Source of the DNA: Myxococcales bacterium
GTDB lineage: Bacteria > Myxococcota_A > Bradymonadia > REDH01
Length of the DNA: 64,000 nt
Direction: 5' to 3'
Assembly (NCBI GenBank): GCA_020633625.1
Contig: JACKDJ010000015.1
Location: 1-64,000 of the forward strand
In this document: one piece after another, positions 44,310 through 53,908 of the stretch
Layout: every line of letters begins with the position of its first letter
How positions within the stretch are numbered: position 1 is the first letter of the stretch
The notes under the pieces: model-generated
The model's input: the letters and a program-made list of their open reading frames with translations, nothing else
Database searches by the model: none
What the model was told of the DNA's origin: nothing
Translations under genes and position numbers: made by a program

Positions 44310-46634
44310 GTGGAAACCGCGCCCGCGACGCAGGCAGCGTCTCTCAGGATCGCCGGCATGCACTGCGCGGCGTGCGTGACGCGAGCCGAGCGGGTCATCT
44401 GCGCCCAGCCGGGGGTTGCCGGCGCGTCAGTCAACCTGCTGTCGGAGCGGGCAGAGCTGCAGGTGCACCCCGACGCGGACCTCGCCGCGGTCGCGGCCGC
44501 GCTCGACAGGGCGGGCTTTCCATCGGTACCGATCGACGGCAGCTCAGCAGCCGCGGCACTCGTCGCGGCCGAACCCGACGAGCGCTGGGGAGCACGGATC
44601 GCGTTCTCGTTGGCGGTCGCCGCCGCGGCGATGGTGCTCTCCATGCCGTTGATGCACGACGACCCCGTCGGCCCGCTCGCCGCTGCGATCGCGCCCCTGC
44701 ACCGGGCGTTCGGCGCCCTCACCCCGTGGGCGTCGGAGATCCCGCACGGCGCGCTTCGCTGGCTGTTGCTAGCGCTCGACGTCCCGGTGATGACGTGGGC
44801 CGGGCGTCACTTCTACGTCCGCGCCGTCGCAGCGCTTCGCCACGGCGCGGCCGACATGAACGTCCTGGTCGCGCTCGGCACTCTCGCGGCGTTTGGGCTC
44901 TCTACCGCCGTGACCGTTGCCCCACGTTGGTTTGCGGCCCACGGGCTCCCGACGGGGGTCTGGTTCGAGGTCGTGCCGTCCGTGATCGGGCTGCTGATGT
45001 TCGGCAACGCGCTCGAGGCGAGGGCCAAGGTCCGCGCCACCGAGGCGCTCCGCGAGCTGGCCGGTCTGCAGCCGGCTACTGCCCACGTCGTTCGCGCTGA
45101 TGGCGAGCTCGTCGAGATCCCGGTCACGCTCGTCACGCGCGCCGACCGCGTCTTCGTGCGGCCCGGTGACGCGATCCCGGTCGACGGCGTCGTAGAATCC
45201 GGCACGACCGTCGTCGACGAGTCCCTGCTGACCGGGGAGTCCGTGCCCGTCTCGCGCGGCCCGGGCGACGCCGTCGTCGGCGGCACTACGAACGGCGACG
45301 GAGGGCTCGTCGTGCGCCCGACCGCTCTCGGTGCCGATGCGGCGCTCGCGAAGATGCTGCGGATGGTCGAGGCTGCCCAGGCCGCAAAGCCGCGGGCGCA
45401 GCGGATCGCCGATCAGGTCGCAGCCGTCTTCGTCCCCGTGGTCGTCGTGATCGCCCTGGCGGCCGCCCTGATCTGGCTCGCGGCGGGCCCTGAGCCTCGC
45501 TGGGGGTTCGCGGCGCACGCGCTCGTCACGGTCCTCGTGATCGCGTGCCCGTGCGCGATGGGGCTCGCGGTGCCGACGGCGATCACGGTTGCGACCGGCG
45601 ACGCGGCGCGGGCCGGCGTGCTTGTCCGCACCGGAGCGGTCCTCGAGCGTGCATGGGCGATCGACACCGTCGTGTTCGACAAGACCGGCACTCTCACGCT
45701 GGGCCGTCCCGACGTTGTCGGCGTCATCGCCGCGCCCGGCGAAGACGCAGAGACGGTCCTGTCGACCGCCGCGGCGCTCGGGAGGACCTCTTCGCACCCG
45801 CTGGCACAGGCGATCGTCGCCCGCGCCGGCACCAGCACCCCGGGCGCCGTCGCCCAAGACGTGCGGGTCGTACCGGGGCAGGGTGTCGAAGGACGCCTCG
45901 GCGACTCGGTCGTTCGAATGGGCTCGACGCCGTTCTGCGAAGTCGGCGGCGTCGCGTGGATCGACGAAGCGCGGGAGCAGGATCCCCTGGCGAGCCTGGT
46001 GGCCGTGTCACGCGGTGGCGTCACGCTCGGCATCATACTGCTGCGCGACTCCGCCCGACCCGGGGCCGCCGCGGCGATAGCCGGACTTCGTCGCCGCGGC
46101 GTCCGGGTGATCCTCGCGAGCGGAGATCGCCAGCCGGTCGTCGCTGCCCTTGCCTCCGAGCTGGGCATCGACGACGCGCGGGCCGCGCTGACGCCGGCCG
46201 ACAAGGCGGAGCTCGTCGCGGCCGAGAGGATGAAGGGCCACGTGGTGGCCGTCGTCGGCGACGGGGTAAACGACTCGGTGGCGCTCGCGGCCGCCGACCT
46301 CGGGGTCGCGATCGGGGGCGGCGCCGCCGCTGCTGCCGCCGCCGCCGATGTGACGTTGGTCCACGCCGATCTCGCCGCGGTCGACGCGCTGATCGAGCTC
46401 TCGCGCCGCACGCGCGCCGTCATCCGACAGAACCTTGCGTGGGCCCTCGGCTACAACGTCCTCGGGATCCCGATCGCGGCTGGCGCTCTCTACCCGACGT
46501 ACGGGGTCCTGCTCCCGCCCATCTTCGCGAGCGGCGCGATGGCGATCAGCTCTGTGTGCGTCGTAGTAAACGCACTCCGGCTACGCGGCGCGACGCCCGC
46601 CGCGATGCGCGCGGCGCGAGGTCGTGCCCCCTGA
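44310..46634 (+). CDS. copA: Copper-exporting P1B-type ATPase CopA
   Basis: A 774-residue copper ATPase that pumps Cu(I) out of the cytoplasm. One N-terminal metal-binding domain (GMHCAAC, Cys19 and Cys22), then membrane helices, the Cys413-Pro-Cys415 ion-binding motif in IACPCAMG, the phosphorylation Asp457 in DKTGT, the SSHPLAQAI His-Pro motif, the hinge GDGVNDSVAL and TM helices at the C-terminus. It has one HMA domain where E. coli CopA has two. The start is a GTG. The partner genes usually found (copper chaperone, CueR) are not adjacent. Confidence 0.95.
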   Translation: METAPATQAASLRIAGMHCAACVTRAERVICAQPGVAGASVNLLSERAELQVHPDADLAAVAAALDRAGFPSVPIDGSSAAAALVAAEPDERWGARIAFSLAVAAAAMVLSMPLMHDDPVGPLAAAIAPLHRAFGALTPWASEIPHGALRWLLLALDVPVMTWAGRHFYVRAVAALRHGAADMNVLVALGTLAAFGLSTAVTVAPRWFAAHGLPTGVWFEVVPSVIGLLMFGNALEARAKVRATEALRELAGLQPATAHVVRADGELVEIPVTLVTRADRVFVRPGDAIPVDGVVESGTTVVDESLLTGESVPVSRGPGDAVVGGTTNGDGGLVVRPTALGADAALAKMLRMVEAAQAAKPRAQRIADQVAAVFVPVVVVIALAAALIWLAAGPEPRWGFAAHALVTVLVIACPCAMGLAVPTAITVATGDAARAGVLVRTGAVLERAWAIDTVVFDKTGTLTLGRPDVVGVIAAPGEDAETVLSTAAALGRTSSHPLAQAIVARAGTSTPGAVAQDVRVVPGQGVEGRLGDSVVRMGSTPFCEVGGVAWIDEAREQDPLASLVAVSRGGVTLGIILLRDSARPGAAAAIAGLRRRGVRVILASGDRQPVVAALASELGIDDARAALTPADKAELVAAERMKGHVVAVVGDGVNDSVALAAADLGVAIGGGAAAAAAAADVTLVHADLAAVDALIELSRRTRAVIRQNLAWALGYNVLGIPIAAGALYPTYGVLLPPIFASGAMAISSVCVVVNALRLRGATPAAMRAARGRAP

Positions 46635-46644
46635 GCAGACTCCG

Positions 46645-46676
46645 GCTCGGCCTCGACGGCGCTCAGCCGCCCGAGC
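46645..46676. terminator. Possible bidirectional hairpin between copA and rpsU
   Basis: GCTCGG (46645-46650) pairs with CCGAGC (46671-46676), with an inner CGGC/GCCG stem (46657-46660, 46666-46669) and a five-base loop. It sits between the convergent copA and rpsU genes and overlaps the rpsU stop. There is no U-tract, so a terminator role is only a guess. Confidence 0.35.
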
Positions 46677-46899
46677 GAGCCTTGCGTGCGTCCTTGCGGC
46701 GGCGACGCTCGGCGTCGCGGCGCTTGCGCTTGTCCTTCACGCTCGGCTTCTCGTAGTGCCGACGGGTCTTCAGCTCCTTCAGCACACCCTCGCGGGCGAG
46801 CAGACGCTTCAGCTGAGAGATCGCTCTCTGCACATTGTCCCGCTCGACTCGAACCTCGATCGGGCCTAGCTCTGATTCATCGCGGCGCTTCTCGCTCAC
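46663..46899 (-). CDS. rpsU: 30S ribosomal protein bS21
   Basis: A 78-residue, very basic protein. VERDNVQRAISQLKRLL and KELKTRRHYEKPSVKDKRKRR are characteristic of S21, the small-subunit protein that helps translation initiation. The N-terminus is 10 residues longer than in E. coli S21. The start is a GTG. Confidence 0.92.
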   Translation of the reverse strand: MSEKRRDESELGPIEVRVERDNVQRAISQLKRLLAREGVLKELKTRRHYEKPSVKDKRKRRDAERRRRKDARKARSGG

Positions 46900-46996
46900 G
46901 TCTCGGACCTGGATGTCGTGTGTTCCGTCGTCTACCCCTAGGCGACGCCGCGCAATTCACTCGATACCGCGACGGGATGCAAGGAGATTGTATCCC

Positions 46997-47032
46997 GCGG
47001 TAGACGGCCGTACACATTCGGCAGTCTACCGC
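46997..47032. repeat. GCGGTAGAC/GTCTACCGC inverted repeat
   Basis: Nine-base arms GCGGTAGAC (46997-47005) and GTCTACCGC (47024-47032) form a perfect hairpin with an 18-base loop at the very end of the acetyltransferase gene, covering its stop codon. It may be its terminator stem, or a regulator site between the acetyltransferase end and rpsU upstream region. Confidence 0.45.
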
Positions 47033-47820
47033 CGAATCAGCTCGCCTTCGAAGTGGTCGCCGTAGTGCTGGAATCCGAAGCGGCGGTACGTCCGAAATGC
47101 CGGCGCGTTGTCCTCTGCGACGTCGAGCGTCACGAGCCCCACGCGGTCGAAGACCGCCGCCAGTAGCGCCCCGGTGCATGCCGCCGCGTAGCCACGACCA
47201 CGCCGCTCCGGATGCGTGACCAGGTTCCCGATCGCGGCGACGTCGAACGTCTCGGACACGTTGTGGACGCCCGCGATGCACGCGAGGACGCCGGTCTCGT
47301 CGCGAACCCCGAAGTACAGCCCGCTCTCGAGCTGGTACGGCTCGAAGAAGTTGTCGGGCCAGTGCGAGTACAGCGCGAGGATCTGCGCCGTATCACGGTG
47401 AGACAATACCTCGACCTCGACCGCCGCCGACCCACTGACTTCGAGCGCGCGGTACTCCCCGCGAGTCAGCCCCATGCGGCTCACGCGGCGCAGCGATCCG
47501 CCCTCGTAGACGCCCAGCACTGCGTCGCGGTGGTCCTTTGCGATGTGACCGATGCACCGGTCGGGGAGCTGCTCGCGAAGCTCCCGAAGCACAGGACGGA
47601 TGCCCTCGCGGCGCCCAGCCGTGAACAGCCCCGGGCGGCTCAACCCCGAGTAGATCAGAACGACAGAGCAGAGCTCGCCCTCGTCGTCGCGGTCGCCCAG
47701 CCACGTGCACTGGTCGGCGTATCGCGGGTCGAGATAGCCGAGCGCGTACGCGTTCGCGACCGCCTGCGTCCGAAGAAGCTCGGCGAGCTGGGTGCGGTTG
47801 GTGACGATCGACGCGGCCAT
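47026..47820 (-). CDS. GNAT-family N-acetyltransferase
   Basis: A 264-residue acetyltransferase. The acetyl-CoA binding loop RRGRGYA is in the C-terminal half with LVTHPE before it, which is the GNAT motif A. The N-terminal half is a second, GNAT-like domain without the loop. Substrate unknown. I choose the ATG before MAASIVTNR; a longer frame upstream is Arg-rich shadow. The stop codon lies in a hairpin. Confidence 0.82.
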   Translation of the reverse strand: MAASIVTNRTQLAELLRTQAVANAYALGYLDPRYADQCTWLGDRDDEGELCSVVLIYSGLSRPGLFTAGRREGIRPVLRELREQLPDRCIGHIAKDHRDAVLGVYEGGSLRRVSRMGLTRGEYRALEVSGSAAVEVEVLSHRDTAQILALYSHWPDNFFEPYQLESGLYFGVRDETGVLACIAGVHNVSETFDVAAIGNLVTHPERRGRGYAAACTGALLAAVFDRVGLVTLDVAEDNAPAFRTYRRFGFQHYGDHFEGELIRR

Positions 47821-48008
47821 CGCAGAGTCCGTTCGAGGCGCGCGCCGTCTACCCGACGCGGCCCCCGCTGTCCAGGCACCCTCCCGAATCACTACCCGCC
47901 TCGTGTCCGAACGCACACTGGAACGGGCTCGGAACGGCGGGGATTGTACCGTGGCCACCGGGTGCTATACCGAGGGTCTCCCGCACCGTCTTCGCCGAGA
48001 GCCTCTCG

Positions 48009-48617
48009 ATGCGTACAGCCACTTCGATCGTCGTCGCCGCCGTTCTGTGCGGCACCGCAACCACCGCCGCCGCCAACGAGATCCCCACGCCGATCACCTC
48101 CAGCCAGTTCACCACGGTGGCCGGCGGTGAGGTCATCGTGGAAGCCGAGCGCGGAGAGCTAAACCGTGGAGTCGTCATCGGCCTCGTCCGCGCTCCGCAA
48201 GCCGACGTCGTCGCGATCGTCGCCGACACCGAGAACCACGAGCTCTGGTTCCCAGACACCGTCGAGTCTACCGAGGTCGAGAACAACGGAGACACCGACC
48301 TCTCGACCGGTGTCACCGCGGTGCCGCTGCTCCGCGATCGAACCTGGACGCTCCGGGGACATCACACCCGCCCGCGCTACAACGGGATCCAGTGCGACCT
48401 GCTCGAGTACGAGTACGTCGAGGGCGGCGGCAACATGGACGACCTCTTCGGCTACTGGCTGATCTGCCCGTACGAGGGAAACACCGTCGTCAAGTACGTC
48501 ATCAACGCCGACCTCGGTGTGTGGCTGCCGAACGCCGTCGTCACCTGGGCGCAGCGGCGCATGCTCCCGGGCATCATCGAGGGCATCCAGACCCGCTGGC
48601 AGACGCTGCACCCCTAG
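48009..48617 (+). CDS. Exported SRPBCC/START-like lipid-binding protein
   Basis: A 202-residue protein with a Sec signal peptide (TSIVVAAVLCGTATTAAA, cleavage near residue 22). The rest resembles START-related SRPBCC proteins, with a central ADTENHELWFPDTVEST-like segment and the long C-terminal helix around WAQRRMLPGIIEGIQTR. Such domains hold hydrophobic ligands. Periplasmic location is likely. It precedes the small-protein/radical SAM pair by 69 bases and may be in the same transcript. Confidence 0.72.
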   Translation: MRTATSIVVAAVLCGTATTAAANEIPTPITSSQFTTVAGGEVIVEAERGELNRGVVIGLVRAPQADVVAIVADTENHELWFPDTVESTEVENNGDTDLSTGVTAVPLLRDRTWTLRGHHTRPRYNGIQCDLLEYEYVEGGGNMDDLFGYWLICPYEGNTVVKYVINADLGVWLPNAVVTWAQRRMLPGIIEGIQTRWQTLHP

Positions 48618-48686
48618 CGCCCGTCGTACCACCGGCGGCGGCGGCCCCCGCTTGTCGCCCGCCGCCGCTACAGGTACAACGGCCTC

Positions 48687-49049
48687 ATGTCGGTGCCCGA
48701 CGGCGTCCAGTCCATCGTTGAAGCCCTCGGCTCGGCCCTCGCTGCCGAGTTCGGCGGGCCGGCGTTCCCCGCGAACGGCTACACGTTCACGCAGACGCTG
48801 CCGCGCCACTTCATGCGCTACGTGCCCGTCGCGGAGTTCGCGCGCGACGACACGACGGTCTGCTTCATCGTGACGCCCACTGACCCAGGTGAACGCACCT
48901 ACAAGCGGACCCGAAGCTACGACATCGTCTACTTCTCCGAAGACGTCCCAGACGATGATCAGCACATCATCTACGCCCGCGATCGCGCGATGATCGACGC
49001 CTTCTGCGCCTGGCTCGCCCGCTGGGACGCGGCGCGCGAGGGCGCGTGA
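48687..49049 (+). CDS. Small protein resembling the N-terminal domains of the radical SAM partner
   Basis: A 120-residue protein of no recognised family. Its middle and end (VAEFARDDTTVCFIV, YDIVYFSEDV, FCAWLARWD) match in order a segment at about residues 180-245 of the radical SAM protein encoded next (IEFRRDVDG, FSISYLSLGV, LCAFVLQLRD), and more weakly one at about residues 35-110. This suggests a shared small fold used alone and in duplicate. The stop overlaps the GTG of the radical SAM gene as GTGA, so the two are translationally coupled. It could be a substrate-binding or substrate-presenting partner. Confidence 0.65.
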   Translation: MSVPDGVQSIVEALGSALAAEFGGPAFPANGYTFTQTLPRHFMRYVPVAEFARDDTTVCFIVTPTDPGERTYKRTRSYDIVYFSEDVPDDDQHIIYARDRAMIDAFCAWLARWDAAREGA

Positions 49050-50809
49050 GCGAGCTCGTCACCAACGACGACGCGCCGCACGCGCTCGTCCCGCTGCGAC
49101 ACGGCGCCTGGTCGTGCAAGACGATCCGGCTCGCCGGCCCCAACCGCGTCGACGTCCGCTTCGAGCTCGCCGGCGCTCCCGACTGGGTCCAGGTGTCGAT
49201 CCTCCCACGCGACACCGCCGGACCCGTGTTTGCCAGGCTACAGCACTGCGCGGTGAAGTACGACGGCGCGCTGTCGAGCCGGGACCAGGCCCGTCGCGAA
49301 GAGGTCGCCGCGCTCGTGTCGTCCGTCGGAACGTCGATGGACGCCCTCCTCGCCGCCGCCCCCGGCGCCACCATCGCCGAGGCGCTTGGCGGAGCGCGGC
49401 GCCGCGGCGAGGCCGTCTTCTCGCGCGAGCTACTGCGCGGAATGCTCGCCCCGGAGATCGTCGAGGGTGTCCCGATCGCCGAGGGCTACGCGCTGTCGGA
49501 CGTCTTCCCCAGCTCCTACCTCCAGCGCTCTCAGTCCGAGGAGCTCGAGCTCGTCATCGAGTTCCGCCGCGACGTCGACGGCCGCCGCATGCTGCTCATC
49601 GTCGGCCGCCGTGACGACAGCAAGCCGACCTTCGCGACGACGACGCACTTCTCGATCTCGTACCTCAGCCTCGGCGTCGCAGACGCGCCGGGCGCCGAGG
49701 CCGTGAGAACGCTGTGCGCGTTCGTACTTCAGCTCCGCGACCACGAAGGGCTGGAGATCGAGTTCCCAAAGGCCGGCGCCGATCTCCCGGTGGCGCTCCT
49801 CCCGGCGCCGGTCTCCGACGTGCCGCCCGCGCCGCCGAACAAAGAGGAGTTGAACCTCGCGATCAACTCCGACTGCGGGCAGTCCTGCGCCTTCTGCTCG
49901 ATCAAGGAGACCGCGCCCGCGGAAGACGGCGGCGAGCGCGCGCTCCTTCGGTTCAAGGCCGACCTCGAGTCGAACTGGCGCCGCGGCGTCCGGGTGCTGC
50001 GGCTCAACGGCTACGACCCACTCACGTTCTCGCAGGTCCTCCCGCTCCTGCGCTACGCGACCGACGTGGGCTACGAAGAGACCCACGTCTTCTCGCCGTG
50101 CACCGTCCTCGCCGACCCGGACTTCTGTGACCGCGTCGTCGACGCGATGACGCCCGGGCGCCGCTTCAACGTGCCGCTCTACTCGCTCGACCCCGCGGCA
50201 CACGACGCGATGGTCGGTCGGCCGGGCGCGCACGCGCTCGTCCTTCGCGCGATCGAGAACCTCCTCGAGCGTGTCGGGCCCGAGAGCATCTGGATCCTCA
50301 GCGTCTCGATCCGCGAGCGCCTCGGAGACCTCGTCGATGTCGCGCGCTACGCCGCGAAGCGCGGGATCGCATTCCATCCGCATCTGCCGTATCCGTCGTT
50401 CGAGTCGCGCGCCGACCGCTTCTTCAAGGCGACGCCGCGCCTGAGCGAGGTCGCCGACGCGCTCGCCGTCGCGCAGCGCGAGGGCCTGCGCATCGATGTC
50501 AACGGCATGGTCCCGTGCCTGACCATGCGCGCGATGCGGACCGCCGGGATTCGGGTTCGCGACTGGATCGACGTCCCCGAGCGGCAGCCTCCCGTCCCCG
50601 GCACCGAGTACCGGGACGAGAAGTTCCGGCACCTCGCGTCCGAAGAGGAGCACGGCGCCTTCCACGCCGCGACCGTCGACTGCCCGTACGCTCCCGAGTG
50701 CGTCCTCGCCGAAGCATGCCCTGCGAGCCTGCTGCGCGGCTACGTCGAGCTGTTCGGCATCGACGAGATCAAGCCCGTCTCGCTGCGCGAGCTCATCGAC
50801 GCCAGCTAG
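49046..50809 (+). CDS. Radical SAM protein with duplicated N-terminal domain and C-terminal Cys cluster
   Basis: A 587-residue enzyme. The radical SAM cluster motif is Cys277-x3-Cys281-x2-Cys284 (CGQSCAFC). The region after it has the usual barrel segments, such as VLRLNGYDPLTF and YSLDPAAHDAM. A C-terminal DCPYAPECVLAEACPASLL contains three Cys that could hold an auxiliary Fe-S cluster, SPASM-like in place. The first 250 residues hold two copies of a domain similar to the small protein encoded before it. GTG start, GTGA overlap. No precursor peptide that looks like a RiPP is next to it. Reaction unknown. Confidence 0.85.
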   Translation: MSELVTNDDAPHALVPLRHGAWSCKTIRLAGPNRVDVRFELAGAPDWVQVSILPRDTAGPVFARLQHCAVKYDGALSSRDQARREEVAALVSSVGTSMDALLAAAPGATIAEALGGARRRGEAVFSRELLRGMLAPEIVEGVPIAEGYALSDVFPSSYLQRSQSEELELVIEFRRDVDGRRMLLIVGRRDDSKPTFATTTHFSISYLSLGVADAPGAEAVRTLCAFVLQLRDHEGLEIEFPKAGADLPVALLPAPVSDVPPAPPNKEELNLAINSDCGQSCAFCSIKETAPAEDGGERALLRFKADLESNWRRGVRVLRLNGYDPLTFSQVLPLLRYATDVGYEETHVFSPCTVLADPDFCDRVVDAMTPGRRFNVPLYSLDPAAHDAMVGRPGAHALVLRAIENLLERVGPESIWILSVSIRERLGDLVDVARYAAKRGIAFHPHLPYPSFESRADRFFKATPRLSEVADALAVAQREGLRIDVNGMVPCLTMRAMRTAGIRVRDWIDVPERQPPVPGTEYRDEKFRHLASEEEHGAFHAATVDCPYAPECVLAEACPASLLRGYVELFGIDEIKPVSLRELIDAS

Positions 50810-50836
50810 CCACGTCGACCCCGCGCTACCCCACGC

Positions 50837-53029
50837 TCAGTGCGTGAGAGCGTCGTCGTCGTCGCTGTCGCAGCAGCTCGCCGAGGTCGGCCAGTCCGCC
50901 GCAGGGTCCTCTACCGGGCGCGTACAGGCCTGAATGGAGCCGTCGTACCATCCGTCGTGATCGCGGTCGCGGTAGTACGTCGTCTTGGGGCTGCACAGCC
51001 CGTCGTCGCGCGTCCCGTTGCAGTCGTTGTCGTAGCCGTCGAGCACCTCTGGACCCCCGCCGACCCGAGCGCGTGCCGTCGAGTCGTCGCAGTCGTTGTC
51101 GTTGCCAGCGTACCGGATCGTCTCGAAGCAGATGAAGCCGATGCCGATGCAGAGATCCGGCGGCTGAGTGCACGACGTGACCACGAAAGGCGGGATCACG
51201 ACCGGGGTCTCGGCGCCCTGGCCGTCCTCGTCGGTGTCCCAGTACCAGAGCGTCGCGTCGATCGCTGTGGACTCGTTCACGACGGTGTCGCAGTTGTCGT
51301 CGTACGCCGTCGAGCACCGCTCCGGCGCGCCGGGGTTCACGTCACGATTCGAGTCCGCGCAGTCGCCGCCCCGGCGCACTGTCCCCGGGGGCTGCGTGCA
51401 CGCGATGACCTCGGCGTCGCCATAGGTGTCGCCGTCGTTGTCGACGTAGAAGACCGTGCCCACGCCGTCGTCGGCGACCCCGTTGCAGTCGTTGTCGAGC
51501 TCGTCGCATGTCTCGGCGAGACCCGGACGGCGAAGCTCCGTGGTGTCGTCGCAGTCGCCCGCATTCGTGCGATACCCGTCGGGGAGGGCGCACGCCTGGA
51601 TCGTCACGTCCGCGTTCCCGAACGTGTCGCCGTCGGCGTCGCGGTAGTACGTTGTCGAGACACCCTCGTCCGCGACACGGTCGCAGTCCTGATCGGTCCC
51701 GTCGCAGATCTCGGGCACCCCGGGGTGGCGACCAAACTCGCCGTCGGCGCAGTCGAGGTCGTTCGAGACGTAGCCCTCGGGTTGGGCGCAGGCGCGCGTC
51801 GACGCCGCAGCATCGCCGTAGGTGTCGCCGTCGAAGTCGCGATACCAGGTCGGCGCATCGATGGCGCCCATCTCGTCGATCCCGCCTGCGCAATTGTCGT
51901 CGTAGCCGTTGCAGCGCTCCTCAACGGCGGGGTTCACGGCGAAGGCCCGATCGTCGCAGTCGCCGGCGCGCGCGACGCGTCCGGGGATCGGGTTGCAAGC
52001 GATGACGGAGTCGTCGCCCGTGCCCCAGCCGTCGCCGTCGAAGTCGAGGTACCAAAGCGACATCCCGCCCGCGCCGTCGTCGATCTCGCCGTTGCAGTCG
52101 TTGTCGGCGCCGTCACAGACTTCGGCCGCGCCGGGATTCGTGCCACGCGCGCCGTCATCGCAGTCGTCGCCGTCTGCGACGTACCCAGCCGGCGCGGAGC
52201 ACGCGGTCACCGCGTCGCCGGCGTCCCCGTAGCGGTCCTCGTCTAGGTCGCGGAACCACGTCCGCGCGTCCGTCGCCTCCTCGTCGACGTCACCGTCGCA
52301 GTCGTTGTCGTCGTCGTCGCACAGCTCTGCAGAAGCAGGCACTCTCGGCACGCAGTCGATCAGCCCCGCTCGGCATGTCAGGCGACCCTCCGCACAGACG
52401 CCCGGGAACCCGGTCGCGCAGTCGTCGCCCTCCTCGATGGGGTTGTCGTCGACGCGTCCGTCACAGTCGTCGTCGGTGCCGTTGCAGGTCTCGGTCGCTC
52501 CAGGGCTGATCGTGTCGTTGTCGTCGTCGCAGTCGGCGCCCCGGCAGCCAGGCCCGACACCGAAGCCGTCGCCGTCGGCGTCGACGCAGAAGTCCGGGTC
52601 GAGGCAGACGCTGTACGCGGTCTCGCCGTCGGTGATCGTCACGCAGTCCAGACCGTCGGGGCAGGGCATGTCGGTCCCGCACGCCTCCGCACAGAAGCCG
52701 CCGCCTTCACCGGGAACGAGATCGACACAGAGCTCGCTCGCAGGGCAGTCGTCGGAGATCTCGCAGCTGCCGTCCGATGTATCCGGCTCTGCGTCGTCGT
52801 CGACCTCGCCGACGTCTAGCGGCGCGACGTCCGCCGGGGCAATCTCTGCCGCTGCGTCGTCGATCGGCCTGATGTCCGGCCGACCCCCCGCGTCGTCGCC
52901 GCCGCCGGGCGGTGAGTCACCGCAGCCGCTGACCAGCGCCGCCATCACTGCCGCGGTCAGCCCGCGACGATGCCAACGCGCTCCGCTCGGGAGCGGGGGG
53001 GCAGGGGGCCGGCGGATCGCGAATGACAT
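50837..53029 (-). CDS. MopE-type lipoprotein with Asp/Cys calcium-like repeats
   Basis: A 730-residue lipoprotein. After the signal (ALVSGC lipobox) and an acidic linker come two Cys-rich segments (CPASELCVD, MPCPDGLDC), then at least eight repeats of the form CxGxDNDCDG, usually followed by YRDxDGDxYGD. These Asp-rich units resemble calcium-binding loops and the MopE-type 'putative metal-binding' repeats common in Myxococcota. It should be exposed at the outer membrane. The ATG before MSFAIRRPPAP gives a proper signal peptide; a longer frame adds an unlikely n-region. Convergent with the radical SAM gene. Confidence 0.88.
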   Translation of the reverse strand: MSFAIRRPPAPPLPSGARWHRRGLTAAVMAALVSGCGDSPPGGGDDAGGRPDIRPIDDAAAEIAPADVAPLDVGEVDDDAEPDTSDGSCEISDDCPASELCVDLVPGEGGGFCAEACGTDMPCPDGLDCVTITDGETAYSVCLDPDFCVDADGDGFGVGPGCRGADCDDDNDTISPGATETCNGTDDDCDGRVDDNPIEEGDDCATGFPGVCAEGRLTCRAGLIDCVPRVPASAELCDDDDNDCDGDVDEEATDARTWFRDLDEDRYGDAGDAVTACSAPAGYVADGDDCDDGARGTNPGAAEVCDGADNDCNGEIDDGAGGMSLWYLDFDGDGWGTGDDSVIACNPIPGRVARAGDCDDRAFAVNPAVEERCNGYDDNCAGGIDEMGAIDAPTWYRDFDGDTYGDAAASTRACAQPEGYVSNDLDCADGEFGRHPGVPEICDGTDQDCDRVADEGVSTTYYRDADGDTFGNADVTIQACALPDGYRTNAGDCDDTTELRRPGLAETCDELDNDCNGVADDGVGTVFYVDNDGDTYGDAEVIACTQPPGTVRRGGDCADSNRDVNPGAPERCSTAYDDNCDTVVNESTAIDATLWYWDTDEDGQGAETPVVIPPFVVTSCTQPPDLCIGIGFICFETIRYAGNDNDCDDSTARARVGGGPEVLDGYDNDCNGTRDDGLCSPKTTYYRDRDHDGWYDGSIQACTRPVEDPAADWPTSASCCDSDDDDALTH

Positions 53030-53137
53030 GGCGACGGACTCCCGACAGAGAGGGTTTGACGCACCGTGCCAAAGTGACAGAGCCGTGTCGCGTGTCAAGC
53101 CAGACCCACGTCGCCCCTCTCGAGCGGCGCCCCGTCT

Positions 53138-53683
53138 CTAGTCGCGGCCCCATCGGCGTTCGAGCAGCTCGCCCTCGAGCGTCGTCCCGTCGACCGTGAC
53201 GTAGAGCACACCCGAGTTGCGCAGCACCTCCCAGCGAGTGTTGCGCTCGGTACGCCGCGCCAGCTCGGCGATCAGAGAAGCTGGGGGCGCCACCACACGC
53301 AGCCTCTCCTGACGCGGGATCGGCGCAGCGGCTCGCTCCGCCAAGAAGATCTCCACGTTCTTGTGGACGTAGACCACGACCTCGGGCGCGAGCTTCGTCG
53401 CCTTGTGCAGCCGATCTGCGCCGGGGTTTCCGATCTCGACCCACAGCTGCACGAGCCCGGTCGGGTCCGTAACCGCGAGCGCCGCCTCCTCGGGCGCGCA
53501 GACACCACGCCCGAACGCGATCCCTTCTTGCCACTCCAGGCAGAACGCGAGCGCTCGCGTGACCATATACTCCGCCGTCTCGGACGGATGCCGAGCGATG
53601 CGCAGGTCGAGCTCCGTGTAGACCTCGCGATCCACGTCGGACAGGTTCACGGAGAGGCGGAACATCGTGCTTGTCAGCGCCAT
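53138..53683 (-). CDS. yaeQ: YaeQ family protein
   Basis: A 181-residue protein that matches YaeQ along its length: STMFRLSVNLSDVDR at the start, HPSETAEYMVTRALAFCLE, then GLVQLWVEIGNP with the acidic residues of the PD-(D/E)xK-like fold. Function in the cell is not established. It stands alone, divergent from the first kinase gene. Confidence 0.93.
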   Translation of the reverse strand: MALTSTMFRLSVNLSDVDREVYTELDLRIARHPSETAEYMVTRALAFCLEWQEGIAFGRGVCAPEEAALAVTDPTGLVQLWVEIGNPGADRLHKATKLAPEVVVYVHKNVEIFLAERAAAPIPRQERLRVVAPPASLIAELARRTERNTRWEVLRNSGVLYVTVDGTTLEGELLERRWGRD

Positions 53684-53908
53684 CGGAGCTCGTCGTCGCT
53701 GGGGGGCGTCCGCGCGTAGCCGCCACGTCGAGTCGAGGGGCAGGACGTCGGCCGGTTGCTTCCGCTCTGCGAGTCCTACTCGCGCTCGGACGCCTGCACC
53801 AGCCGCGCTGTGGCGCCGGCTCCCCCATGGTGCCCCGCTTGGCGTCGGCTACCCCCGGGCGCTCGGGAACGCGACGCGACCGCCCGTCCGACTGGAGGTT
53901 CCCGTCGG

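Noticed and set aside
43592..44722. N-terminal extension of the 627-residue membrane protein frame through the YkgJ and copA region
   Set aside because: It would overlap two well-supported genes; the GTGA junction gives a good start.
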